Assembly (NCBI GenBank): GCA_026874595.1
Contig: CM049321.1
Location: 46,061,797-46,125,796 of the forward strand
DNA: 64,000 nt
Direction: 5' to 3'
DNA from: Sipunculus nudus
Lineage: Eukaryota > Annelida > Sipuncula > Golfingiida > Sipunculidae
The notes below the pieces were generated by a model. It saw nothing but the letters and a program-made list of their open reading frames with translations, was not told the origin of the DNA and did no database searches. Positions 12,480-23,413 of the stretch are shown here, piece by piece. Position numbers and translations under genes: made by a program. Positions within the stretch are counted from its first letter, which is position 1, and the number at the start of each line of letters is the position of its first letter.

Positions 12480-13203
12480 GCTTGTAAAAACAGATCAATG
12501 TAGGTGGCTCCACCAACACCTCAATTTCATATATGACTCATGTGACACTCATTGGCATAAAATTTAGTGATGACAGTTCCAGCTGTTTCTGAGATTTTAT
12601 TAAGTTCAGTGTGCATATTTTTGCACAGATGACTAATTTAAACCTCCTGTAACGCGGCCAAAAAATCACTAAACTGAAGCCATTCAAACAAATTTTCGAG
12701 AGATTGACCGTTGACCCCCGTACAAAAAGACCAATGCAGGTGGGGCCACCAATACCTCAATTTCAGATTTGACTCAAGTTACCAACATTAACATAAAATT
12801 TGATGATGATAGCTCCAGCCCTTCGGGGACTGTAATTTTAGCATGCGGATGACTAAGTTTAACTTCCTGTAACTCAGTCAAAAATCACCGAACTGGACCC
12901 TTTAGAGCAAACTTGAGAGATTGTTCCAGGGAACATTTCTGTGACATATTGGACAATTTGGCTGGACAGTTTCAGAGAATAAGTTTTTAAAGTTTTTTTA
13001 AGCTTTTTCTCCATAAAATCTAAATTTATGCAGATACCTAATAATAAGCTCTAGGGCACTAAGTTTCACATGTGACTAATTCTTACATGTTATTTTGAGC
13101 TGCTAGCTCCAGCGGTTTCTGACTTAAACCCATGGACGGCGGACGGCCAGCCATGGACGGCTGACGGACGACGCCGAGCAGTCGCATAAGTTCACAGGTT
13201 CGC
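12480..13203. repeat. Partly tandem dispersed repeat
   Basis: A unit of about 236 bases beginning ATCAATGTAGGTGG (12494) recurs, diverged, at 12730 (ACCAATGCAGGTGG). A third, weaker segment follows. The block ends in a GGACGG-rich stretch (about 13132-13190) with CGCCGAGCAGTCGCATAAG, a type of terminus seen in invertebrate interspersed repeats. No coding capacity. Confidence 0.55.
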
Positions 13204-13758
13204 TAAAAATAAAACATGTATACATAAACTATATACAATGTACATATAAAAGAGGGAGCAGGCAGGCAGTATCAATGTTTCCTTCACTGTCCTCCATCAA
13301 AACTACGGGACATTAATTAATCAAAGGGTTACCATAACCAGGTCAGGGCCTCTTGAGTCTGCCACTGCATGCTGAGAACCTTGTAACTGACACCCTGAAG
13401 TTTGAGACTGTCCAGATCATTTCGTGTATAGGCCGTGTATCTCTGCTATTCATAAACTGTCTTGCTGGTCAGGCACAGTCACATTTACTGTTTGAAATAG
13501 AAGCTTGAAAGACATGTCCACAGTCAGTGTGTGTACAGTGTGTGTAGCAAAAAGATATCTGACTTCTTTGTCAATTCTCAAGATTCCACCTATAACCAAG
13601 TGAGGTATGTAAAATAATATTTTGTCCCTTTATAAATAAAAATTCTAAATAAATCAGCCTTTTGGCTTTTGCTGCAACATAATGTGTTTATTTAATTATA
13701 ATTGAGCACTTTCATGCGATTGCTTGGACGAACAACTATATATATATAAATATATATA

Positions 13759-13761
<3 letters not shown>
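13204..13761. other. Non-coding stretch
   Basis: Nothing recognisable. Confidence 0.4.

Positions 13762-13797
<36 letters not shown>
13762..13797. repeat. (TA)n microsatellite
   Basis: TA repeats directly abut the left 38-bp inverted repeat, consistent with insertion into a TA-rich target. Confidence 0.9.
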
Positions 13798-13799
<2 letters not shown>

Positions 13800-13975
13800 T
13801 AGACATAGAAAGAGATGGACTGCCAACTGCGAGATCTCGCGCATGATATATCATTAACGATGTTACGTCCGCGAGACTTGCGCGAGAAGAGGGGTGTGTA
13901 ACTTCCGGTTTGACGTCTGTTGTAAACAAAAACACGCGAGGGCTGAAGCGGCAAACATCTCAATCTCCCATCGAT

Positions 13976-14015
13976 ATGGATAACGCAGCGCACGATGTCA
14001 TACAGCTTTTCAGAG
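13976..14015 (+). CDS. Possible first coding exon in a CpG-rich promoter-like patch
   Basis: ATG at 13976 opens MDNAAHDVIQLFR and runs into a good donor, CAGAG|GTGAGT, at 14015/14016. The preceding 150 bases are unusually CpG-rich for this window and contain ACTTCCGG, an ETS-type promoter motif. I could not find a following exon in the matching phase, so this may be chance. Confidence 0.25.
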
Positions 14016-17000
14016 GTGAGTGAGTAAGATTTTGTTAAATGAAGATTTAATGTTCTTTTAAATAAATTAGTTTTTCTAACCTCATACGGTGTTGGTACTT
14101 GGCGGCTTCGTCCATAAATAGGCGTTCATAACACAAGACGACTGCAGCTGCACAGCAGCTATTGACTTATTTAGTGTACACTATTTTGCAAGTTTGTTTA
14201 CAAATGTCACAGGCAGTTCATACAAGAAAACCTGCTGTCCACTTTACTAAATGAATTAAATGTCCAAGCATACGACGGTCTGCACAGCACTTGTTGTTTT
14301 GGTCTGACAGTGACACTGTTGTTTCTGTCCCAGTGAAGCCAGCCCTATACATCGTCACTGCTGACCTCGTGGCCCATCCAGCTGAAATGTGATACATACA
14401 CATCGCAGGCTGAACAATCGCATGTGTAACCCGTGCCCGAGTGGTCTAATTAGCACCAATGCCATAAATAATAGATACAAAATTACAATAATCTGTTAGT
14501 GTCATTTAATGACAAATGCAAATTTTAGATAGTTATATTTGTTTTAATTAGTGACTGGACTTAACAGACCAGTTGAAAAAGAGGGAAAAAGAGAAAGTTC
14601 CCCAGTCTAGTTCTGGGCATGTGATGACAACAAGTTGAAACAGAACCTTTTTTAGGGTCCGACTAATTACCCAAACGGACCTGAATTTAAACTAAATTAT
14701 TTACAAAATTATATTATGATATATATTATGTTATAAATTATATTAAAAATAATATTTATAAAGTCTTAGTCTTTCTGAATAAATTTTGACATAATGCTTG
14801 GTAAACAAAAGTTCAATTTACAAGAAACGAAAATTAACAAAATAAGATTTTCGGAATAATTTGATTATATTAATTTTACTGCATGGATAATTTTATTTGA
14901 TTTTGCTCCGTAAGGGCCATAGATGTGAAAAGCTTAATTTCATGGTAATACTGTAACTTTTTCTTTAATTGTCAAATCAATAATGATTTATTTGCTGATC
15001 ATTAATCAGAATCAGCAATAAACAAGTAACTGTTCAATCAAGTTTTCATTGGAGTCCAAAAAGTTGAGGAGGGTCCAGAAAAGAGTAAGTATAAAATGTA
15101 ATAAAAGATGGATTTACCCTAATATTATTTAATATCGGTCCAACACTGCTTATACATATTTTAAAATTTTTCTCTTAATTTGCTGGGGCTAGCTGTGAAC
15201 TAAAATATTATTCTTATTGGTCAGTGGCCACTATTTCATATATAAATCCAAGGTATACCAAGCTAATTAATTTTGCAAAATTAAATATATTTTAATATAA
15301 ATATTATTAATATATTTTAAAATATTTAATAAATGTGAATAAACTTCTTTCCTGTAAACACTGTTTAAATAAATTTCATATCCAGTATGTATATGCAGAG
15401 GTGTTTAACCCCACCCCCCCCCCCCCCTGAAAATGCCATTGGGTCACATGTTTGATTGCAGCTGTTAAAAATTTATAAAATAAAGAAAAATAGTGAAGAT
15501 CCCATCATTCTTCCCCCCCCCCCCCCCAAAAAAAAAATCCTTGCACCCCTTGGACTGGGGATGTTAGTTATATTGCAACTGTGTACATTCTATAAAATTG
15601 GAAACAAAATTGGTATTATTAAATATAAGATCCAATTGATTAAATGTGTAAACTGCTGAACTGTCAACAGATTATTAAAAACCAACCAATGGTCATGATA
15701 TTAGTATAGATCTTATGTTCACAAACTGCTCACATTCTTCAGTTTCAACATTAGGAAACATGGTCAGATCATAAAATTTTATCCACGACTCATTTCTTAC
15801 TCATCAATACAAATCAGTCACAACAACCAACCATATGATGGCCAATATAACCTCTTCCTCTCAGATTTTGTCTCCACTTGATATTATTTTAGAATTTTAC
15901 CTTCAAAGTCAACTTCAAACTTGTTTTGTTTAAACCCTGGTTGCTGCACGTGACCATATAGCTTATATAAGTACTGTATTTTCTATGTGGAAGCCTTAGA
16001 TCAAACAAGACCACTGAATACCTTAGTGGGTTTTGTGTGTTTATAGTGTTTTTTTCTGTATTACTTGGCTTCTATTACAATAACAGTATTGAATTAACTG
16101 TTGCTTACTGTCACATAGTGTGATGATAGCCTCACCTGGCTCTCTGCCTCACTTAACCTTCATCCCCTGTAGGTGAAACTTGATCCTGTAGTCACACTGT
16201 GGTATGTATTGTCACTATTGTCTTCTCAATTGAAAAAGAAACTAAATAAATTGATATCCTATTTTATTAATCTTGCTTTCTCTTGCATTTAATGTGTATA
16301 TATTGTCAAAGTCCAGCATCCAGCATTATTTATATCCATTAAGTTCATGATCATTATTACATAAACAGGTTCATTATGTTCATATTCACCACAGTTTAAG
16401 ACATGTGTCTTACCTTTAATTATACATTTCACACAATGTCCAATGAAAATTTAAATCAGCTACTTAATGTTTCATTTTCACATTTTTAATAGAAAATGAG
16501 TAAGGTTTGAGTAATCACCAAACACAAAATATTTAATAAATGTTTGGTACAATACAGCACAATTAAATATAATTGGTTCCTGTTCAGCACTGCATAAACC
16601 CAGTACTTTCATGTTAACTATATCTTATGTCAAGTTCATCCTCAGCATGGATGTGAAACCATGCAGTATTATATTATGGAGAATGACTATATGAACTAAA
16701 CACAGGGCAGTAATTCACACACTCCATCCCTCCCCTATTTTATTCAAGGTAGCAATAGGAAATGAATGTTATAGCTGTTATTCTATTACTTTAGGTCCTT
16801 TTTCTATTACAGGTTAAAATTTCTACTGTTTCTTCAAAAACCTGTGATCTTCTGTTACATATTGATATTACCCATCCCTGAACCCTACAAATATGATTAT
16901 ATGTGATATACTCTAATGAGCAACTTTCATTGAGATAATTATATTTTTAGAGTGTCCAAGTTTACCACTGTCTTAACATCACAGCTGAGGCATGCGTTGC

Positions 17001-20000
17001 AATGAAGTCTCCTATTAAAGGCATCAGCAGAGGCACCTCAGTACTGGATTACCAATATTGACTGCAATATCATCAGTCACCAGCTAACAATGTGGCTATG
17101 TATTAATACATTTCAAAATTCTTTGTGCAGATGTCTCAGCCATTTGTTTCCACTACAGTTTATGGTGTTTCATTTCTTTCTGAGACAGAAGCTGATGCTT
17201 CACATTATATTGATGGGTTAAATTAAATGTGCTTAGATGTAAGTTCAGTCCTACAAATTTCCCCTAGCAGCATCATCACAATGGCCTTTTGAAACATGGT
17301 CCCAGAGAGTCTTCTTGCCATTATTCTGTTGAAAGAAGGAAGATTATATAATCATTGGCCATGTATACAAATATATATATATATTTATATTTCCATCATT
17401 TATAGATACTGAGAAATATGATGTATTTTCAGATCCAGAAATTAAGTTTCTAAATGTTGAATGAAGATCAACAGTGATCAAGTTCAGAATTGATGTTTTG
17501 CCCTGACACCCTGCATGCAGGCATTGGCAATGAGGACAGTCATCAGGCAACAGTATTGACTACAGACTGTTTCATCAGTTTCTATGAGTTAGTTACCGAG
17601 AGTACTTTTCAGCATATTTCATTCATAAACCTGTCTGTTCAGACTTAATGGGTCCAGACACCAAGATTCAAGTGAAAATATTGCTTTTTTCACTGTCAGT
17701 CATAAACAGAGCATTACTTATAAGTCTCCCACATAATTTGGTCTTAAATATCATATCGGGGGTATGAGATATTGGTACTTGGTAAACAGTGTGTCTCACA
17801 TTTGGTAAAGTAAGGTAGTTTATAGTAAAATGGTAGAATGGTATGTTGATTTTTCACTGTGCCCTCTCTCAGTCTCATGTATACCACACGTAGTGCTCTG
17901 AAATGTTAATTTTTAGAGATAGTGTGACATAACCTAAATATTATATTCTGATAGTCCTTTTATGGCATATGATTTGTCTTCATGTAAATAGGGGGTGGGG
18001 AGGCAAAATAATATGTTTATATTGTGGTCATGTGGTCCTATTTTTCAAGACCTTGGGTCACGAAGCTGTGTACCTGAAGGGGAGTAGTGAATGGTTTCGT
18101 CTGCTCTGGTTGGCTTTAGCTGTTATGCCTTTTAAAAACCTATTGTTTGTTTTTGTATGTATGTTTAGCATAATCGCAAACAAAATGATGGTATCAGTCA
18201 AATATTTTCAAATCTGTAGCCAATCAAAGACATGTTGTCCAAACATGTAAACCTGGAATATATATGTGTGTATTCTTTATTAATTTTTTTATATTTGTTC
18301 TTGTTTTTTTTTTTGCATTGTATTGATTTTAATAAAAAATTGTGATAATATGGGAGGCTTTTGTGAAAAAATGATTGAAATGTTTTGGACTTACATTCAC
18401 TCATGTACAGTGTATGCTAATATTGTTATTCAAAGAAGTGGAAATGATGGCATAACCCACAGGGATGTAATTAATATTTTTTATTTCAACATGTATTCCT
18501 TGGTGTAAATGCCTCACTCATAGCTTAATGTTGAGATTGCATAGATGTGTTGAGCAGCAATATTGAGGCAATAGGATGGATGGCCAGGACAGTGCAGTCT
18601 CCATATGACTAGGATCATGTGTTGTATTTCCTGGAAAGTTCCTGGATATGGATTGCTTACTGAAATATCTGATAATCTGCATGATTATTATATGATTACA
18701 TTGACCATCCCTATTGCCAAAAAATGGGGAGGGGGCATATTTACCCCCCAAACCCTCTATATTGACGCCCATGTTTGTGAGTTATGTAGCTGACAAGTGT
18801 CTGTTCACATGATGTTGCATCAACAAACCAGTCCTGAAGTTGAATATATGCTTATTATGTACTGTATGGTCATTGTGCTGGTTGCTGCAGTCCTGAGTAA
18901 TGTCTGAATAGAAAACCTTGCACATGCTCATTGTACTGGAAAATTAACATTTCCCCTGAAAATAATGTAATTCCAAAAAATACTTTCTTCAGGGAACGCT
19001 GAGGTTTTATATGTTTTCCATTGTATGTAGTGTTTATATTTTGCTTACCCATGACAGAGACATCATAATTACTTGTAACAAAGTAGTTGTCCTCAGTATC
19101 TTGAGCAAATATTGGCAGTCGACACACTGCACGACTCGCCACCAGCTATATTTGCCTTCACACCAGGAAACCATTCTAGGTATTTTTTTTCTGTAAATGT
19201 CAATAAATAAAGGAGCAATGATAGAATCTCTCACCCACTGTCTTGACAAGGTATGTGTATATGGAAGGATGACATGATGATTATGATTTATGTGATTAAG
19301 ATGTAACATGCATAAAATAATAAATGGCCAATTCGAGTTAAATGCAGCTAAATAAAAGTGTTTTCTGTTCACACTAGTCTCATGTTTCTGACAGGTGGGT
19401 GAGCTATTCTATAGTCGTGTCTAAATAAATACCCAGGATTTAATATCTTAAACATAAAATGATCCCGGCCGTAATATTAATTATTACAGTGATCAACAGA
19501 CGGTCACTAAACAAGCAGTTAATACGGAAGTATTTTGACATTTCTTTGTTTACATAGTAACGCCCCCTTTTATCACCCATTGTTTTAACCCATTTAATCT
19601 TTAAATGGCACTGCATTTGCATTAAAAACAAAAACTCATTTTACCTTTCTTTCGAATTTGATTAAATGAAAGTCCACGGCATTTCAGATGGGAGGCGATG
19701 TAGCCCACCATGCAGCAACATTTCCCTCCTGATCAGCTGACATCGTGCCAACTGTCAGGCGTTCACGCGACGGACGACAGATGGACTTGCAAATGCCTGT
19801 GTAAAATAATATACCGGTCAAATTCGGATTATCTATGTAATGTTTTCTTGTACAAAAGCTTAGACCTAGGTTTTTTAAATGATTTGTATGAAAGGTCTGA
19901 TAAGTATGTTTTCTAAGAAAAAAGAATATTCGCCTACCTGCCTGTTCCCACTGACAAGTCGTCCCGCCGGAAGTAAACTTCCCCTCTTTTGATTCGCGCA

Positions 20001-20032
20001 TGCGCGACGCAACATGTGTGACGTAACGGGCA
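14016..20032. other. Interior of the inverted-repeat-bounded segment
   Basis: Mostly AT-rich with no recognisable protein domain on either strand. C14 at 15414-15427 and C15 followed by A10 at 15513-15537 are notable homopolymers. The minus strand has a short open segment at about 19684-19765 ending MSADQEGNVAAWWATSPPI, close to the right inverted repeat, of unknown meaning. Confidence 0.35.
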
Positions 20033-20082
20033 AGTTGGCAGTCCATCTCTTTCTATGTCTATGATATATATGCCCAAAGTGC

Positions 20083-20097
20083 GCCCCCCCCCCCCCC
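20083..20097. repeat. Poly-C tract
   Basis: About 15 consecutive C just outside the right 38-bp inverted repeat. Confidence 0.85.
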
Positions 20098-20376
20098 TTC
20101 AAAACTGTCCCGTATAGCCTGTGGTATATTATTAGCAATCATGTAATAAGGAATAGCTTACGCAAGTTAGTACATGTAGTGCGAACATGGTTCGTATTTT
20201 TATAGCTAGATCAAATGTATACTTTTTTTTAGAAAGATACATAATGTTATATTATTAGCCACGATGAAAGCAACATTAGGTAACGTGGTTCTTATTCATT
20301 CGTCATTCAAATAAAGGACATATTATAAAATATATCTGGTCTTTGTTTTGTTGGTCGCTGATATAAATATATCTTC

Positions 20377-20400
20377 GGGGGGGGGGGGGGGGGGGGGGGG
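20377..20400. repeat. Poly-G tract, 24 bases
   Basis: 24 consecutive G, the longest G homopolymer in the window. It could form G-quadruplex structures, and its length is prone to sequencing error. Confidence 0.9.
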
Positions 20401-20724
20401 CAAGTCGCCGCTTCTGATTAGGTTTAACTTTTAATGGAAAACAAAATAAGTGCCATTCCCGAACCAGAACAATTTTTAAAACCGAAGGCGCAAAAGTAGC
20501 CGGTCTTTTCTTTTTTTTTTTCTTGCAAACGCAACGCTGGCACAAAGAAAACATACAGTACGCACACAGCGAAAGCTGTCACAAAATAAACAAACAGCCA
20601 GCAGTGCTTACAGCCCAGAGTGGCTACTGTACGCGACATCACAAGTCATTAGGGCGACGGTGCCCCGACTATCTGTTGATTATCTTTTCTTCTTAAGATA
20701 CTGATACACCTGAACCCATACAAG

Positions 20725-20740
20725 TCTCTCTCTCTCTCCT

Positions 20741-20791
<51 letters not shown>
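20725..20791. repeat. (TC)n/(TA)n compound microsatellite
   Basis: About 21 TC units with one interruption, running directly into about 12 TA units. Confidence 0.95.
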
Positions 20792-21197
20792 TTATTTATA
20801 TATAGACAAAAACTTATCAGAATAAACCATAGTACTTATTACAAATATTATTTTATAATGATATACTACTGAATGTATTCTCCCTTCATATTATCCATGA
20901 GCTATAGCACTTTTTCTATATTAGAAAAACAATTCGAAGTCCAGAGAAGGTTAGAAAAATAAAACAATATTGCACCCAAAAAGAGTATTAGGAAAGGACA
21001 GAGACTGGGAGTTTAATCAAGCTCTGCAATTTTAGGAGTTGGGTTTTGATGAGGATTTGCATCTATCATCCGGACTATCTTCGCCAACCACCAGCCACAC
21101 AGTTCGCGGGTGTCCTTTGTAATGATAACCTGCATGGTTAAAATGATTTCTTATCTATACCACGTGGAATTCCACAGTCAATTACAACAGAAAAGTT

Positions 21198-21372
21198 TAC
21201 AATTATGTGGGTATTAGTAATGCGTGACAGTTTGTGGAACAAGGAATGTAGTATCAAGTGGACCTGCTGGGCCGTGTGGAGGTCAGCTGGGCAGTGTATA
21301 ACTTGCCCTGCAGCATCAATGCTGGATTGGCTGGCCAGCCAGTGTGAAATCACATGCAAAGGGACCGTTGCA
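21198..21372 (-). repeat. Dispersed repeat R1, minus copy
   Basis: Its reverse complement matches 40413-40566 with moderate divergence: CCCTTTGCATGTGA, TGGCTGGCCAGCC, CTGCCCAGCTGACCTCCACA and CCACTTGA occur in the same order in both. No coding capacity. The outer end (CCCTTTGCATGTGA) resembles the ends of repeat R2, suggesting related terminal modules. Confidence 0.7.
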
Positions 21373-21387
21373 TTCAAAACTTATTGC

Positions 21388-21390
<3 letters not shown>

Positions 21391-21440
<50 letters not shown>
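21391..21440. repeat. (TA)n microsatellite
   Basis: About 25 TA units immediately left of the ribozyme palindrome. Confidence 0.95.
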
Positions 21441-21442
<2 letters not shown>

Positions 21443-21445
<3 letters not shown>

Positions 21446-21610
21446 TCTGAAGAAAAACAACACTGTAAATTCACTACAGTCTGTTTCACGGGATGCGACC
21501 CGATCATCAGGTGAATGTTGTTAAATTTCTAACAACATTCACCTGATCATCGGGTCGCATCCCGTGAAACAAACTGAAGTGAATTTACAGTGTGGTTTTT
21601 CTTCAGAGTT
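21443..21610. repeat. Near-perfect 83-bp-arm palindrome
   Basis: 21443-21525 and 21526-21610 are inverted copies with only four mismatched positions or pairs and one 2-base indel, and essentially no spacer. Each arm contains a hammerhead-like motif, so the structure is two ribozyme-bearing units joined head to head. (TA)n tracts lie on both sides. Confidence 0.9.
21469..21516 (-). ncRNA. Type I hammerhead ribozyme candidate
   Basis: On the minus strand the conserved core CUGAUGA and GAA are correctly placed. Stem I pairs AUUCAC with GUGAAU and, past an internal loop, CAAC with GUUG. Stem II pairs CGGG with CCCG around loop UCGCAU, with a U-U opposition at its base. Stem III is minimal (ACA/UGU with a three-base loop). 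Predicted cleavage follows GUA, between the complements of 21475 and 21474. Very short stem III and open stem I are typical of ribozymes in Penelope-like elements and animal retrozymes. The opposite arm carries CUGAUCA instead of CUGAUGA and a broken stem III, so it is probably inactive. Confidence 0.7.
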
Positions 21611-21670
21611 ATACCGCTCTAGCCTAGTCTGTAGGCCATAGAGCACTTTACATCGGAGGGTAACACTACC

Positions 21671-21673
<3 letters not shown>

Positions 21674-21735
<62 letters not shown>
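21674..21735. repeat. (TA)n microsatellite
   Basis: About 30 TA units right of the ribozyme palindrome, separated from it by about 60 unique bases. Confidence 0.95.
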
Positions 21736-21737
<2 letters not shown>

Positions 21738-22748
21738 TATAATAATTTTCCACTAGAAATTCTGAAAGGGTGCTGATAAGTACGGTTGATCCGGGCCTGG
21801 TGCCTGTATAGTACATGATGGGTCATATATTTTTTTATTGTCTGATTAAAAATTCTATCTGCATGGCTTTTTTTGTATGTAAGAACATTAAGAGCAAGAG
21901 TAAGGGCTGGTGTAATGTGTTTTTATGAGTTAAGAACAACAACAAAAAAAGCAAATTTAGAAATTTATTGTATCATCCACACTTAAAGACCAGCTGTTAT
22001 GGCAGCACACAATAAAAATGCCTAGAAGCAACATTCAGAATATGTATCAGTGTTAACCAATACCCAAGCCAACATGCATTGTGTAATCAAAAGGAAGTTA
22101 GGGAACCAGGGAAAATTAAGCAAAGCTGTGGCTTCTTTTAGTTTACAACAGTGGACTGCCTTATACCCATCCTGAAACCTGATATCACTGCCTGTGAGAC
22201 AAGATCCCAGCACTGAAACCAGGCTAATTATTCCAGGCCATCAATCACTTAGCAAGACCCCATGCAGGGTCGGTCTGCTAGGCCAGTGCTTAAAATGCTA
22301 CCCTGTGACAAATTTTACCACTGTATGTCTGGCAGGTACAGAGAAAAGGTGGCGGGGAAAGATGAAAGAGTGGCAGGTAACATTAATGGGTGGCGATGAG
22401 AAATGTTAGGGTGGCAGTGCGCCAGGCTATATTGGCTATTGGAGAACCCAGAATTATATATATATTTAACATCATGTTTTTAAGCGCCTGTTTTTTTTTA
22501 TCCCCTTCGTGTTATTCCTCAAATGGATGCTAACCTCCATTGTCAAACTATGACTCAGAAGAAACACTGACTCAAGCATACAACAACTTTTGAGGCTTCA
22601 TACATGGTACTATACATACATTTATTTCATCCATTACATCAAACTTACTTCTTTGAGAATTAAAATATACACATTCTTATGTAAACATCAATAAAACAAA
22701 GCTCCTTTTCATCGCAAGAGGTAACACATTATGACCATTTAGAATAAT
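21736..22748. other. Unannotated flank of the Gypsy element
   Basis: No supported gene. The target site of the Gypsy insertion is at 22749-22752. Confidence 0.4.
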
Positions 22749-22752
22749 CACT
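22749..22752. repeat. Target-site duplication of the Gypsy element, left
   Basis: CACT, matched by CACT at 32491-32494 immediately after the other LTR. Four bases is a normal Ty3/Gypsy duplication. Confidence 0.75.
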
Positions 22753-22958
22753 TATAGTAGATGTAGGTAGTCTCACCTCGTAGTACGACCTCAAACACGC
22801 CAACAGGCAGCTCAAATCGGACATGGACTCCTCGATGGCTCTCTACAGCTCGGCCCTTATACACACGACACTCACCGGAGGTCTTCTGGCGTAAAACTGG
22901 GGGGTCCTATGACGGGTCCCGGATCCTTGGGCAGGTCATTTAATCCGTTCCTACTACA
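22753..22958 (-). repeat. 3' LTR of the Gypsy element
   Basis: 206 bases; on the minus strand it starts TGTAGTAGGAACGG and ends CTACTATA, imperfect inverted ends. It is identical to 32285-32490 except at one base. The base before 22753 is T in both copies' contexts, so the inner boundary is uncertain by one base. Confidence 0.95.
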
Positions 22959-22972
22959 TTCCTCCCCTTTTT
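22959..22972 (-). promoter_or_regulatory. Polypurine tract
   Basis: On the minus strand AAAAAGGGGAGGAA, 14 purines directly abutting the TG start of the 3' LTR: the expected plus-strand primer for reverse transcription. It confirms both the minus orientation and the LTR boundary. Confidence 0.9.
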
Positions 22973-23413
22973 GTGAGAGGTGAGCCCATCTTCCAAAAGA
23001 ATGGACTGAGGCGACTATATCCCGAGACTATGGATATTGAATGTTTGCAGCTAACAACTGGACAAAGTAGTCAAACTGGACAGTACACTGGACACTGAAC
23101 ACTAAAATTACCCTGTCGACCTGAGGTCTAAATTACTCTGGCTTGGAACAACACAACATATCTAGTGATGCCCTAAGGGACAATCAGCTGTACAAAGTCG
23201 GAAGGGTCACCGAGGCTTGCCCCGCAGACATTGGCAACGCATCCGTTGTACACTGTACAGCTTCTAAACCTATTTAGTTTAAACTGTCTCAACAAAACCT
23301 TGCCCTACAGGTAATAACAAGTGAACTATGAAAAGAACTATAAACGAAGAGAGCTATTCCCACTGGAGTACAACTTATAAGGGGGACTAGCTGTACGAAT
23401 ACTCTCAGAGGAC
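22973..23413 (-). other. 3' untranslated region of the Gypsy element
   Basis: About 440 bases between the ORF3 stop and the polypurine tract, without an ORF. Confidence 0.6.

Larger units (their letters stand above)
13791..20070. mobile_element. Candidate 6.3-kb DNA transposon with 38-bp terminal inverted repeats
   Basis: 13791-13828 and 20033-20070 are perfect reverse complements over 38 bases (left end TATATATCATAGACATAGAA). Weaker similarity continues inward on both sides: CGCGCATG, then AAGAGGGG, then an ACTTCCGG box in the same order. Both ends sit in TATA-rich sequence, so the target duplication cannot be defined. No transposase domain was found inside; the interior is AT-rich and mostly without long ORFs. 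It could instead be two inverted copies of a smaller repeat or of a promoter module. Confidence 0.4.

Noticed and set aside
13976-14350. Splicing of the MDNAAHD exon to an open segment at about 14214-14340
   Set aside because: All plausible acceptors give the wrong phase and an early stop, so no two-exon model holds.
21526-21590. Second hammerhead ribozyme on the plus strand
   Set aside because: The core reads CUGAUCA instead of CUGAUGA and stem III has a mismatch, so activity is not expected.
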